A DNA stretch of 64,000 nucleotides, taken from positions 86,988,809 to 87,052,808 of the forward strand of contig JAZBQD010000015.1 of the NCBI GenBank assembly GCA_036583965.1, given 5' to 3'. The notes beneath the pieces were generated by a model. It did no database searches. It was not told the DNA's origin and saw nothing but the letters and a program-made list of their open reading frames with translations. Position numbers and translations under genes: made by a program. Shown in pieces: positions 13,588 through 25,343 of the stretch. Position 1 is the first letter of the stretch, and each line of letters begins with the position of its first letter. Origin of the DNA: Prunella strophiata (lineage: Eukaryota; Chordata; Aves; Passeriformes; Prunellidae).

Positions 13588-16500
13588 TTTTGCAGTTTCT
13601 TTTGCTCATTCTCTCCATCAGGGTCCTGAGAACACCTAACAGAGAACCTATTGAGAACACCTTCTCAATAAACCTGGCCAGCCCCATCTGGGACCTCCAC
13701 CCAACCACCTTAAAAGGGAGCAGAGCCCCTTTTTAGTTCAGCTGGGGACTGTCAGCCTCAGCTGGAGCTATTGGGGGATATTTTGGTCTCCAGCTCAGCT
13801 GGTCTAGGGCTTGCTATGGAGACCTTTTCTCTGGAACTCGTTGTCTGGACTGGTTTTCCAACCTAAACTGGGCACTGTCTTATCATCATGTCCCTACTAT
13901 CACTGGACCTGACTCATGAACTGGCTTCCTGGTTCTGCCTTCCTGGTTTGATCTTGGATCTGCCCTGTCAGCATGCTTTTGCCTTATGGTCTGGACCCTT
14001 GGTTGCTGTCTCTGAGCCCATCCTGCTTGGCTCAGTTGAGGCTGGGGGGCAGGCTATGGGGTCAGCTCAGTTCCTGGCTTGCCATGCCTTGGAGGAAAGA
14101 CCTGCTTTTGCTGCTCTCTCTTCTGCTTTCATCAAGTGTGTGTGTGAGTGCACAGAGGTGAGGTACTGTGCTGCCACAATGACAGAAGGTGGTGGCTCCT
14201 ACCCACTCTACAGAAGTGCTGTAACTGAAGCCATCTTTTTGCCTAAGGAAGAAGGAGCTGTTGTTAACTCTCTACTCCTCCCCTGGAAGCAGGAGAGCAG
14301 CAGCAGAAGGCAGTGATATGGAATAGAAGTCTCTGGCAGCATTGCTATATTATCTGCACCACCGGAGGAAAATCTAGATAATGGTTTTATTTTCAGATGT
14401 GAAGATCTGTGGTTCAGATTTAGGTAGAGGTCTTTGCCCACAAATATAGATAATCCTCTATTCAATGTTTCACTTCACTGCAAAGGCTTGCTTGTCTAGG
14501 TAAGAAATGTGCACTTGCATGCTTCTTGAGTTTCTGGAGCTCAGTGTTCAGGTCACACTCGGTACTTCTGATCTGTCAGATGGATCCACTTGTGTTTTAC
14601 AGGTCAAGGGGACTGGGATTCTGCAGTAAGCTTCCACAGTCACCTTTTGATCCCTTTTTGTCACTGCATCCAACCAACTCCACGATATCAAGGAATGTTT
14701 TTGGCCTCGGTAGTAACAGAGCTGGGCAGCAGGTCCCAAATTTGAAAACAAGAAGCAGCTTTTTGTATTTCCACGTCTTCTCTGTGCTTCCACTGGGAGA
14801 TGCTTAACAGGTATCCACCAAATGGTCAGCCCAGAGGGAGGATGATAGAGAAATGAGTGAAGGAAGCTTCAATCCTTCCTTTCCTAACCTGCAACTTCTC
14901 AAGATACATCCAGATTTGGAAAAAAAAAAGATGGAATAGTGTCTCCTCATACAGTCTGGGTAGGAAAAAGGTGCTTTGAAACTGGGAGAGAAGTAGTGTG
15001 AACATCAACTGGATAAAGAGACAAAATACAGCAGGAAGACAGGCCTCGGGAATGGGAGAAGGGAATGAAGAAGTAGTTAAAAAAAAGTGTAAGTGTAAAA
15101 GGTATATTAAAATGAAAGTTTATATGCAGCCTTTGGGACAAAAAGGGAAGATGCAAAGGTAGGTACCATGAGTTTGGCCTCCATAAACCAGACTGAATTA
15201 TCCTGTTTACTTTATCCTGCAGTCCACAGCAGTGAAGTGAAATGTTTCTGCATCTCTTGGTTTGTGTGAATAATATGTTCTTGGCACCAGCTTTGGATTT
15301 AATGTGATTGGTTTTTAAACATAATTAGAAGTGTTTTTACAGCTTTGTGTATTTCTGTTTAAGAGACAACAAAAAGTAATGCACGGATATGTTTTTTTAC
15401 CAGAGAAAGATCTCTAAAACATTACACCAGAGTGGCACTACTGTCCTGATAATAAGAACATGCATGGTGGATCATTGCAGAATTGGCTCTGAATGTTTGC
15501 CAGCAAAGCCTCTGACTCAACAGAAAGTACAACCTGTGGTTTGTTACCCCTGTTGACCTCGGTGCCTTGTTGTGCAAGCTGTTCACAGGATCAGATACCC
15601 CAAAATGGAGCCTTAGATGGGGGAGGAAGTGTTCAGTAATGTTTCAATGGTGAACTTTCTTGATTTAGTAATATCCACTTTCCTTTTTCATCTGAGTTTA
15701 CTGTGAAGGCTACAGTAAGATCATCAGGGACTCCAGGAATGCATGGTCCCACTAAGCTGAGGGGACAGCTCACATGCTCAAATGATGCCTGTAAAACTTG
15801 ATACAAGAACCCCTTAAGCACATGCTCTGGTTTTCTGAGGGTGCATTAGTGGGACTTAACAGACACACAAATTCTTTCCCGAAGATAGGCCCAAGAAAAA
15901 TTACTCCACAAAGGAAATGCCTCCCCATAGAGGGACTCACAGCTGTGCTATGTACTCTTCCCCCTCACTGCACTCTGGTGCCTGAAGCCTTTGGGGAGCT
16001 GAGCTGCTCTTCACAGGCTTGTCTCCTATCTGTGTCCAGCATCTGCCTCATGTGGCTTGGTTTTCTTTATCTCAGCTGGCCTGGCCTCCATGCTGGATTT
16101 CTTCTGGACAAGCAGACAAACCCAGTATTTTTAAGAAGTGAGTGCACACCGTTTTTGGGGTTTATGGGTTGACTGGCTGCTCCTCCTGTAGCATTTCTAT
16201 TTGCACTAATATAATCTAAGTATCTCGAAAGAACTTTGACAATTTAAGCCAGTGGAGGATTCAATGTCTTAACTTCTGCTTTTTCTTGTGTTTCCATGAG
16301 CTTATCTGCAAGCTTAACAGTGCATCAGTGTCAGATTCTACTTTCCACAAAAGTACACACATTTAATTCATCAGAATGGCTGTTCCACAGTTTGGTCAAA
16401 ATAATATATAAACCACATCTTTGTGACATGAAAAAGGCCTAACACTTGCTTTAAAGACAGGGCTGGGGAATGACTCACCTCTGAAGGAAATAGTGTGCTG

Positions 16501-19500
16501 TTTCTGTTGTACCACTTCTTAAGCCAACAGACAAACAGCTTTGAGACCTGCTGCTGCACCCTAGAACATGTTTTGATGTTGCCTTTCAAGTGTTTTAACA
16601 GAAGATAGAGTCGGTTGTGAAATGTTTTACTCCTTTTTGATGAAAAGGAGCTTCAGCTGGAATGTGATGAAGCCATGGCACAACTTTCTGGAAGGGGTGC
16701 AGTGTGCAGCTGGAGCTGAAGAAGTCAGAATGGAGGCTGCCAAGCCAGACTGAAGCAATAGCTTGGGTCAGGGGCAAGCAGGACTGGATGTTGCAGCCAT
16801 CAGTTGCCATCAGCTAATCCATGAAAAACCAAACCCCAATTATTTCTCTCCTTACTGCAGTGAGAAGCCAGACTTGCCCCATGTTTCTTATTCATATCAC
16901 TGTAGTTCTCCTTCGTCTGTCTTTCCTCTATCTTGCACGCTACGTGGGTAATTGTTTATCAGTGTGTAAAAATGGGTGAAGGATGCAGTCATACTGCTGT
17001 GACAGGATTTTTGGAAAATGAGATCCATGGCTTTTACACTCTTGGCCATGTGAAATTTTGGGACAGCTGCAAGACTGCAAGTGCTGTGTTTTCAACTTGC
17101 ATTTGTTTCCTAAAGTGTGTTTTTAAAATTTTCTACACTTCTCAGCATTGGAGCTTGACCTTCTTAGCCTTAGACTAAAAAGATTTATAAAATCACTGGC
17201 CACAACTAGAGAAAATGATTTTTCAGGAGACCCCATAAACAGGGAAATTACATAGAACCACGATTAATTCAAAGCAAAGTCATATGTTTAATTACTGTTG
17301 TAGCCATTTGGATTTAAGGATGACTGAACATCTTTAAATGATAGAGCATGGCTTACAAAAGGTGAACTGTGTGGTTTGTGATGCACCACTGCAAACATTC
17401 TGTGTACTATTTGAATGTCACTTCACAGTTCTGAGGAATAAAGGCTAAAGGAACTTGAACCTTTGTTGTTGATCTGTACCTAGTGATCTGCAATATGCCT
17501 ACAAAGTAAGCATTCCAGTAATCAAATAAATTTTAACATATTTGAGAATTTTCAATAGAATGGGGAATATTTTATCCTTTGTGAATTTCTTCTATTCATA
17601 TCTGTACTGGGAAGGAGGCAAGGAAAAACATTTCCACAGAAAATAACTCTGTTTTGCTTATTTCCTTTTAACCCTGCAACCTTTGAGCTGCTAAGCTAAC
17701 TTAACGTGCTCAATAAGTGATATTTAAAAGACCTCTCCCACACATGTCTGTGGCAAAAAATACTAGAGGGCCACTGAATGGCAAAAATACTTGGGGAAGA
17801 AAGCATGGGTTGGAATGCTTTTTAATCATTCAGATATGTTAAAATGTTTGTGGTCAAACCTAAAGAAAAAGCATACCACTGAAGGCATCTTGGCAAGGTG
17901 CACTTGTGTTAAGTGCCTCATGTGTCTCCTGTTTCTTTAACTGATAAAATAAAAGGCTTAGGAAAAAATGCTGGCAAGCCACACCATATTTAAATGAACA
18001 GTTCAGAACCTAGAGCTACTGAGTATGAAAGATCAGAGTGAACTGGTGGGGTGAGGTAAAAAGGAGATGCAGTGGAAAATATGAGCAACTTCATGAAAAA
18101 GTTCAGAAACCTGTCTAACTCAGAAGCAAAAATACCAGGGTGGAAGGGAGCAAAAGGGCTGTGAAAGTGCAGAGCCTGCTGACCTATAGAGAAGTAGCTC
18201 TTTGTGAAAAGACAGAAGCAATTTTCAGTGGAAAGCCAAAAGCTCTGGGACTTGCTTTTCATGGGTACATCTACACTAACTTCAGAGCACCGGCCCAAGC
18301 TCAAACTTGCCTCATGTTTGGACACAAGACTCTGCTCAGGGCCTTGGGTGAGCTCCATCGCTGGGAGGAGGTGGGGAGCCTGTGCTGGCTCAGCCCTTTA
18401 ATATAACCCAAATGGCATCATACCATGCACTTCAGATGAGCCTTTGCCTTCTCCCAGATTCTCCATTCCAGATCTCATAATTCTGTGGGGCAATTATCTC
18501 CCTCCTAGAAGTGCTTAATGTCACATCCCACAAGATTCTGCTGGATGTGTGGTGTGCTGAGTATGAGGCATTCACAGCATGCCAGTGGTCCAGCCTGCTC
18601 CTTCTCCTGCTAAGGTCAGCAGCAGGGCCACACCATCTGCCTGCCACTGGGGCTTCCTCTTGGACAAAAGGCAACAGTGGTTTAACCATCACAATGTTAA
18701 TTATTTTTTGTTTTTCTCCTTAGCCTTTGGCATGCAGTCATAAATGGTTTGGCCAGACAGGGAGTGGGGCCAGCCTGGAAAGTGCTGAGGGTGACTCCCT
18801 GTCTCTTGGCCTCGCCAGGTGTCTCTGCAGGGAGGATGCTGCATGAGCTGTGGGCTCGGCACTGCTCTCAGCAGGGCTTGCAGTACCGAGGGACACCTCA
18901 GAGGGACTCTGTCACAAGGTATTCTTCTCACTGCCTGCTTTGCTCTGTGGCTGGTCTCTTGTCTGATCTCTGTCCCGTGACCAGCCACATGAGGCCTCGT
19001 GCTGGGAGGAAAGAAGGCTGATGTCGAGCTGTGGTGGTGGTAATAGTAGGGTCAAATTAGGATTTCTTCCCCTGCCTCCATGAGCAGTCCTGTGATTACC
19101 CTTGGGGAAGCACCCCAACAGCTGAAAGTCTTCCAAAGAGCAAGAAGGACAAAAAGTCACCAAAAGAGATTTTAGCATGGCCTCTTAAACACAGGTATTC
19201 TTGTCAGAGATGCTCTGATAGCATTAAGATGAACATGATATAAATAAGTAGATATGGTATCGGTGATGTTGAAGTTCATTGAAATGTTTGGTTAATAATA
19301 CCTGGAAAAAAGGTGAAGCTCTGTCAGTGAACTGTGTCCTATATCACATGATTAACCTGAAGCTGGACAGATTTGTACCTTTTCCTGGCCACAGGAGTAC
19401 CAGGTACCAGGTGCCACCACACAGAGCTGCAGTGTATACACATAAATAAAAAGCAAGGTTATGCCAAAATTCTTCGATGGAACAGTTTGCATTATTTAAT

Positions 19501-20754
19501 GCCAGTTTCTCCAAAGCAGAAAGAACTGAGCTAACTTATGGGACAATGAAAAGCAACCCACCTTCAGGACATCCTGAGAAGGGTGGAGATGAAGGCTATT
19601 GCCGTGTAAAATGTCCCAGTTAAGACCAGCTTCTTGTTTGGAGCTGCAGGCTGTGAGGAGTGGTGTATGACCAGGTCCCTGCTGTTGCCTTTGCCTACCT
19701 CCAGGAAAGTGTCTGGCTGCTGCTGACAAGGGAGAGCTGAGAGTATCTGGGGTGACAGCTACTGCTACAGAAAAGGGGAAAATGACCTCCCCTCACATCA
19801 GCAGTTGCTGCCCTATCTCTCCAGCCCCACTGCAGGAGTGGCAAGCCCTAGCAAAGCTCTAAGCACTCACTGGTACCAGGTAATCCTCTGACTTTTATAT
19901 GCAGTGCTCAATGAGAAGCCTCAGAGCATAGGCTAATAGACAGCAGTTCTTTTATTGAAACCTCTATGTTAATTCAATACAGACTACTTATGGAATTTCC
20001 CTTCTCTGAGAAAATCTCAACTTCTATAGAGAACAGCACTCAGTCTTGTTCTTTTTCTTTTCAGAACTTCAGAAGTTCCCTCGAAAATTCCCCGAAGCCT
20101 TAATAATAATGATTCTCAGTTGCATGTCAGGATGTAATGTACAATGTAAAGTTTTCACATTTGACGCTCAGCATAGTTAAATTTACCACAGTGCTTCACA
20201 TTCAATTTATCCCACGAATTGTAGCAAAATCACATACTGTTCAACTAGAGATTTATCATGGGGTGCTTAACAATGAATTATTCAAGACTACCTAATGTAT
20301 CGTGGTTTCTTGAGAGCCTAATGTGTGCATGTGTATATACTTATACATAAAATACCTGTGAGCCATTACAGAAAACCAGTTTCTGAACGAGGTTTCAAGA
20401 GTAAAACTAGAGGATGTTTAAAAATAGGTGTCCTCCTGAAAATACAGCGAAGCTTTAGAGAGAAGAAAACCTCAATAATCTTCCCTGTTCAGCTATACAC
20501 GCAGTCATTTAAAGAGGATCTGTATCCTGTAGGACTCCTTTTAGGTGAAATCTTAAAAGTATCTAAATTCTGTAATGAAGGTGGTGTTGTTTTTCTTTTT
20601 TCCTATGTGCATATTGATGTGGCGTTTTAAATCTCACTGAAAAGTTTTAAAGAATTCCCCTCATTTGCAGGTTTGAGAAGATTACTCTGTGCCTCCTACT
20701 AGCAATCATCCACCGTACTTTTCCCACAGTACTTTACTGAGTGGGTAAGCACTT
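13588..20754. other. Apparent intergenic DNA, no recognised gene
   Basis: No exon, RNA gene or catalogued repeat could be supported. 13730-14130 stands out by composition: many CTGG, CTTGG and TCCTGG phrases, C/T/G-rich, with a 142-codon open frame at 13888-14316. It may be an unclassified dispersed repeat. A minus-strand frame at 17990-18358 and others of 60-125 codons show no family signature. Confidence 0.45.
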
Positions 20755-20822
20755 CCTTTTTACTGATGGAAAAACAGACAGAAAAAGATGAAGTGGCCTG
20801 CCTGGGATAAACAGCTTGGTAT
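20755..20822 (-). mobile_element. MIR/L2-like SINE or LINE tail, degraded
   Basis: The + strand reads TTTTTACTGATGGAAAAACA, then GAAGTGGCCTGCCTGGGATA and ACAGCTTGG. This follows the reverse complement of the shared MIR/L2 tail (TTTTACAGATGAGGAAACTGAGG ... AAGTNACTTGCCCAAGGTCACACAGCT) with many substitutions. It is an ancient amniote-wide repeat, and the call rests on pattern memory only. Confidence 0.55.
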
Positions 20823-22191
20823 GCTGCCTTTTCAAAGCCCTTAGGATTGCATTTTTTACCTGGCCAGGGGGCAGCCTGCTGGAACGACATTGAACTGGGC
20901 TCAAGGCAGCCCTCTGGAGTTGTGCTCGCTGGAGGGGAACAGGCTGAGGAGAGTCCCCAGCTCACAGCTGCCTCTTTGGCTGCTTTTTCAGATGGCTGTG
21001 GAAATAACCCCAAGGGGCCAGACTTTCAGTTCTTGGTTTTGTCCTCTGACCCAAACTGACTTTGCGATGACTGGTTTTATGTTCAAGGGTGGATCAGCTG
21101 CCACCATATGACACACATCCCTGAGGACCTTTCTCCTCTTTGACACCTCACTGAATCTTTCTTGTTAAGACAGTTGTGCTTGTCTGCAGAGGAAGGACAC
21201 TTATTATATTCCTGTGCACACAGGTGTGGTGAGAGGGCTGGATTTTCGCTGATGGGTGGGAGGCAGTTTGACTGCTTCTAGCAGAAGAAACTTTTGCTGC
21301 TGGCTGCAGGGGGTTTGCTAGGGTGTCATTTCAACTTGCAGGCTGGAGCATTTATTTTGAACTTACTCAGGTCCTTGTGAAAAGATGAGTGACCTAGAAC
21401 TCCCCTTGGCACCAGCAGCAGCTGTGATGGCTCCTTTTTTCGAATGGCATCTCGTGTGGAAGGGCCAGTATCTGATGCTTTCTCCCTGATGACTCTGGTG
21501 ATGACAATCTGAGGCTTTCAGACAATGGGTAGCAAAGAAGGATCTGGATGCTATGTGTCCCAGAGGCCTGCAGGACAGACTTCAAGGGACAGCTGAGCAG
21601 AACGAGTAGAGGTTCACACCTAGCTTCAGAGGCTGCATGGTCCTGGGTTTGTGACTGGCCAGATTTGGTGCACTGATTAAAGCTGATCCCCACCTGTAGG
21701 ATCATATTCATGCTGATATGTTTAGGATAACAGCAACTCTGGTCTTTAGCAAGTAAGAGTCTCCAGTGTAAAAGCCAGACAAAGGAAGAACAAGGGGGCA
21801 GACAAGGGAGAAGACAAGCACTGTCTCTAACAACAAAGAATCATCATTTGCTTGTCCAATAGGAGCAGCAGAACACATTTCTCCTGAAGACACTCTTTGA
21901 GAGTCTGATTTTTCCATGAATCTCCAGGTCAGCCATTAATACCATCTCCTGCCCTAACCACCAGTTGCAAATTAGCCAGGGATTTCACTTACATTTTCCT
22001 CCCGTGCTGCCTCTGGGCAGGACGTAGGACAGGTTACCCACAGCAGAGAACCTGCCACCACTGCAAGCTGGAAGTGTTCTCAAGGTATAATTTAAGTGAA
22101 CTCAAGAGGAAAAATAGCCCAGAGACAGCGCCTGTGGCCAAAAGCTCAGGCAGAAGTGGTGTCATGTCAGTGTATAGCTATGCAGCGAGCT
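20823..22191. other. Intergenic DNA upstream of the CpG island
   Basis: No gene or clear repeat is recognised. The chance frames on both strands (about 105 codons or fewer) share the same stop-poor segment near 20.7-21.1 kb and do not look conserved. Distal regulatory elements for the HIVEP1 promoter could lie here but cannot be read from sequence alone. Confidence 0.4.
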
Positions 22192-22316
22192 ACTCTGCAT
22201 CTTTCTGCCTTGGTTTCTCCCCTGTGAAATGGGAATTAAAATACTCATCTGTCTTACAAACATGATTAAACGTAGGTTGAAAGAACTCCTTGTAAAAACC
22301 TTGAAAACTCTGAGAA
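22192..22316 (+). mobile_element. MIR/L2-like repeat tail, degraded (plus strand)
   Basis: CTGCCTTGGTTTCTCCCCTG and TGAAATGGGAATTAAAATAC match the MIR/L2 signature (CCTCAGTTTCCCCATCTGTAAAATGGGAATAATAATAC). Next come sequences like CATGATTAAACGTAGGTTGA and TTGTAAAAACCTTGAAAACTC, corresponding to the downstream part of the same tail. It is old and diverged, and lies about 350 bp before the CpG island. Confidence 0.65.
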
Positions 22317-22589
22317 TGGTGGTCCTGTTCGCTTAAGGCAGGATCTGGTCTGGACACTGAACTCCAAAGGGAAGGATATGGCAGGGCCAAGGTGCTCACA
22401 GCTGAGCACACAGACTGCCAAGGGAGTGCAGGCACGGGAGGAGGGAGAACACGGAGGTGATGCAAGAAATATTTATTTGGGTTTGTTTGCTAAAGACATC
22501 ACGTACCGGCTTCAAAAGCAAAACCCGATCGAAAACCCGAGTGGCACTGAAAAGCTGCCAACACTGCTTTGTCGGGGAGTTTGGGTGAC
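22317..22589. other. Non-coding stretch leading into the CpG island
   Basis: No gene is seen. CpG frequency starts to rise from about 22500 (ACGTACCGG, CCCGATCGAAAACCCGAG). A minus-strand AATAAA can be read near 22471 within AAATATTTATTTGGG, but nothing else supports a transcript end there. Confidence 0.4.
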
Positions 22590-22642
22590 CAAAAAAAAAA
22601 GAAAAAAAAAAAAAAAAAGAAAGAAAAAGAAAGAAAAAGAAA
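22590..22642. repeat. A-rich / AAAG low-complexity tract
   Basis: A nearly pure A run with scattered G, ending in AAAG and AAAAAG units, sits at the left margin of the CpG island. It forces lysine-rich or phenylalanine-rich chance frames on either strand. Confidence 0.95.
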
Positions 22643-22899
22643 CGCGTAATTCCCCTCCTCAGTACCCAAAGCCCAGCCCGGGCCCCCTCGCCTTTTGGAG
22701 GGCGGCCCAGCGCTCCCTTGCCTGTGGCGTGGGAGGAGGGAGGGCAGCCCTCGGCCGGGCAGGGTGACCCGGCACGGGGAGCGCTCACACACACAGACAC
22801 ACGTGTGTGCCGTGCACACACACCCCCGCAGCTGATGCAGGAAACCGACCGCGGCAGCACAGCCCCCACCGGCAAAACCCAAGTCCCGGGCCAAAAAAG

Positions 22900-23041
22900 G
22901 GGCGCCGCGGCGGAGAGCACGACGCGCCTCCTCCTCGTATTTCCTCCCCCGCCCACTTCCAGCGGCGGAGGGGCTCGCTGCCGCCGCCGGCTGCCGCCCG
23001 GGATGGAAAGTTGTAGCCGCGGCGGGATGCGCGGCGCGGCG
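22900..23041 (+). other. HIVEP1: Candidate non-coding first exon of HIVEP1 (left boundary unknown)
   Basis: GCGCGGCG is followed at 23042 by GTGAGT, a full consensus 5' splice site, inside the CpG island. If used, it would join this GC-rich leader to the acceptor at 27237/27238, removing an intron of 4196 bp. The left boundary is a placeholder. Competing donors exist: GTGAGG at 23616 and GTAAAA at 23626, just downstream of the CRE, so a second first exon is possible. RNA evidence is needed to choose. Confidence 0.4.
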
Positions 23042-23171
23042 GTGAGTTTCCCCGGCGGCGCCGGGGCGCGGCGGGCCGGGCGGGCGGGGGCGCGGGGAAG
23101 CCCGTCCGGGCGGGCGGCAGGGAGGAACCTCCGGGATCTCCGCGTCAGCCCCGTCTCGCTGCGTGTCCGTC

Positions 23172-23188
23172 CGTGTGTGTGTGTGTGC
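23172..23188. repeat. GT microsatellite within the CpG island
   Basis: A short (GT)n tract follows repeated CGTGTCCGTCC phrases. A second imperfect GT/GC tract lies at about 24087-24112. Both are embedded in non-coding GC-rich sequence. Confidence 0.85.
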
Positions 23189-23550
23189 GCCCGGCCGTGC
23201 CGGTGCCCCGGGGGCCGGGCCCTGCCAGGGGGGAGCGCGACTCGCACCGCGCAGCGCCCCGAGCGGCGGCGGGGCGGCTTCGGCCGTCGGGGGGAGGCGC
23301 TGCCTCGGGCCGGGCCGAGCGGGGACCCCCCCTTGGGGAGACCCCCGGGAGCCGCGGCGGCGAGGTGCCCCCCTGCCTGGGGCAGCAGCAGGATCAGGGG
23401 CCGGGGCCGCGGCGCCCGGGCAGTCCCACCGGCGGGAAGGAGGAGGAGAAAGAAGAGGGGGAGGAGGCGGCGGGGCGGCGGCGGCCCCCCGGCCGTGCCT
23501 CCCCCACCGGGCCGCGAGGAAACCCCCTCGGTGACCCCTCCCCCGACCCG

Positions 23551-23563
23551 GGGAGGGGGCGGG
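23551..23563 (+). promoter_or_regulatory. HIVEP1: GC box (Sp/KLF-type)
   Basis: GGGAGGGGGCGGG contains the GGGGCGGG core bound by Sp1/KLF factors. It lies 15 bp upstream of the perfect CRE, which supports a core promoter near 23.6 kb. Confidence 0.5.
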
Positions 23564-23577
23564 ACCGGGAGACCCGG

Positions 23578-23585
23578 TGACGTCA
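23578..23585. promoter_or_regulatory. HIVEP1: Perfect palindromic cAMP response element
   Basis: TGACGTCA, the full CREB/ATF palindrome, lies in the CpG island. An ETS-type core (CTTCCT, 23600-23605) starts 14 bp after it, and donor-like GTGAGG and GTAAAA sequences follow at 23616 and 23626. A full CRE close to a transcription start is a common CpG-island promoter arrangement, so a start within about 100 bp is plausible. Being symmetric, it gives no direction. Confidence 0.65.
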
Positions 23586-23680
23586 CTGCTCCGGCCGCGC
23601 TTCCTGCAATAGAAAGTGAGGGAAGGTAAAACACCCCCCGCCCCCCGCGCTCCCCCCGACGGTGACCGGGGCGCCGGGGG

Positions 23681-23700
23681 GAGGGGCGGGGCGGGGCGGG
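23681..23700 (+). promoter_or_regulatory. HIVEP1: Tandem GC boxes
   Basis: Three overlapping GGGGCGG units sit in tandem just downstream of the CRE region. They are typical Sp1/KLF sites of TATA-less promoters. Confidence 0.55.
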
Positions 23701-23758
23701 CCCGGCGGGGAACGCGGCTCTCCCCGAGGGGACCCCGGCGGATGCGCCGAGCCCGCCC

Positions 23759-23787
23759 GTCCTCCCTCCCTCCCTCCCTCCCTCCCC
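23759..23787. repeat. CCCT microsatellite within the CpG island
   Basis: Roughly seven CCCT/TCCC units. Other pyrimidine-rich simple sequence in the island includes 24195-24252 (CTCC/CCG-rich). Confidence 0.9.
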
Positions 23788-25023
23788 CGCCGGGCCCGCC
23801 CCGCCTCTCCCGCCTGCCAGGGGAGGCTCCCACTCCCCCGCCCCCCGTTCCCCCGCATTGTGTCCCCCCCCCCGTCCATCGCCCCACGGCCGAGGGGCAG
23901 GGCCGCGATGGGGGCTCCCGAGTGGGACGTGGGGGATGGGGCTCCCGGAGGAGGGGTCTGCTGCCGCGGGGGGCGGGCGCGGCCGGGGGCCGGGGGGCTG
24001 CGGAGCGGGGCCGTGCCGGGGGGCGGCGCCTTGGCCGGCCCGGGGGGACGGTGCATGGAGGAGGGGTGGGTGCCGCTGCCGGGCTCTGTGTGTGCGTGTG
24101 CGTGTGTGTGCGGGCGCGGTGGCGGCTGTGGCGGCGGCGCTGGGTCATGTTTGTGTTTGAGGTTGTCAAGTGAAGGAGGCTCCCGGCCCCCCCGCTCCCC
24201 CCGCTCTTTCTCCCTCCCTCCCTCTCCCTCCCGCCGCCGCCGCCGCCGCGCAGGGGTCGCCGCGCTCCCCGCCGCTGCCGCCGCCATCAGCCGCCGCGCC
24301 GGCCCCTCCGCCAGGTTTGCAGCGGGCCCGCGGGGGGCGGGAGGGGGCTCGGGAGGCGCTGCGGGGACCAGGGTGCGGGGCGGGACGGCCGCCCCCCGCC
24401 GCCCCCCTCGGCGTGGAGCTGCGGCAGCCACAACACAATGTGTCCTCCGCCGGCGGCGGGGGGGAGCGGGCGGGCGGGCGGGGACGGGGAGGACCGCAGG
24501 CCCCGATCCCCCCCTCAACCCGCCGCGGCCCCTCCGGGACGCGCGGGCACTCCGCGCTCCGGCTGCGCCCGCCCGCGCTGCCCCCGGGGTGCCCGTGCGC
24601 CCCGCGGGGGGTTTGTCCGGGCGTCCCCCCCTCCGCCCCGGGTGTGCAGCCGGGATTTCGGGGGCACTGGGAGGCGCGGAGCCCCGGCCCGGCTCCTCTC
24701 GGCCCCGCCGCCGTCCCCGCTGGGTGCCGGGCCGCGGCCGCCCCCCGTCCCTCTGTGCCCCGTCCCCCCACCCCCCCCGCGGCATGTGTGCAGCGCTTTG
24801 TTCGGTGCGGCGTTGCAGAGGGGTTTTCCCAGGCTCCTCCCTCTTTATTCATTCATGGATTTTTTGCCTCCCTCCCTTCCCCTTCCCTTCCCTTCGCAGT
24901 CCCGCTCGCACATACCCGCGGCTCCCCGGGCTGCCTCCCGCCCCGCTCCCCCATTTTTGGGTGGATGCAGGGGGATGTGACTGCTGCCATCGCAAAGGCC
25001 CGTCTCTCCCTCTCCCCCCTTTC

Positions 25024-25051
25024 TTTTTTTTTTTTTTTTTTTTTTTTTTTT
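25024..25051. repeat. Poly(T) tract at the right edge of the CpG island
   Basis: An uninterrupted T run is followed by CTCCCTTGTTCAAG. The combination resembles a polypyrimidine tract plus AG, as does TTCCCTTCCCTTCGCAG ending at 24898. Neither has a convincing downstream donor, so I do not call exons from them. Confidence 0.9.
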
Positions 25052-25343
25052 CTCCCTTGTTCAAGCGAGAGAGGGAATGACTTTTGACGTGGGTCCTGCC
25101 CGGTGTTTCCACCGTGGCTCTCGCACGGCCATCTCTTCCCCGAGGGACAGGGTCCTGCTGGCCAGCGGCGAAGCTTGGTGGCATTAAAGCGTCAGTAGGA
25201 TGTCATTAGTGCTGCAGGGAAGCGTCGGGAAGGGGCTCCCGGTTTACGGAGACACCGGGGGATTTCAAACTCTCGCTCCAAATAACTTGTGCAAAGAAGT
25301 GACGGTGTTTATTAGCGTCTTTAAAAACCTCAGCCCAACCCCA

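Larger units (their letters stand above)
22650..25180. promoter_or_regulatory. HIVEP1: CpG-island promoter region of HIVEP1
   Basis: About 2.5 kb of very GC-rich DNA with abundant, undepleted CpG, in sharp contrast to the AT-rich, CpG-poor flanks. It lies 2.1-4.6 kb upstream of the HIVEP1 start-codon exon, in the same orientation as the likely first exon. It contains GC boxes, a perfect CRE (23578-23585), several simple repeats and at least one consensus splice donor (23042). No TATA box is apparent, as expected for a CpG-island promoter. The long stop-free frames on both strands (up to 556 codons) come from GC-rich, TAA/TAG/TGA-poor composition and are not genes. The precise transcription start cannot be fixed from sequence. 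Confidence 0.88.

Noticed and set aside
22396..25087. Very long open frames on both strands of the CpG island (up to 556 codons minus, 472 codons plus)
   Set aside because: They overlap in several frames, consist of Pro/Arg/Gly/Ala-rich low-complexity sequence, cross microsatellites, and arise because stop codons are rare in GC-rich DNA.
24880..25190. Acceptor-like sites in the CpG island (TTCGCAG at 24898; poly(T) then AAG at 25067) as an extra exon
   Set aside because: No convincing donor follows within several hundred bases.
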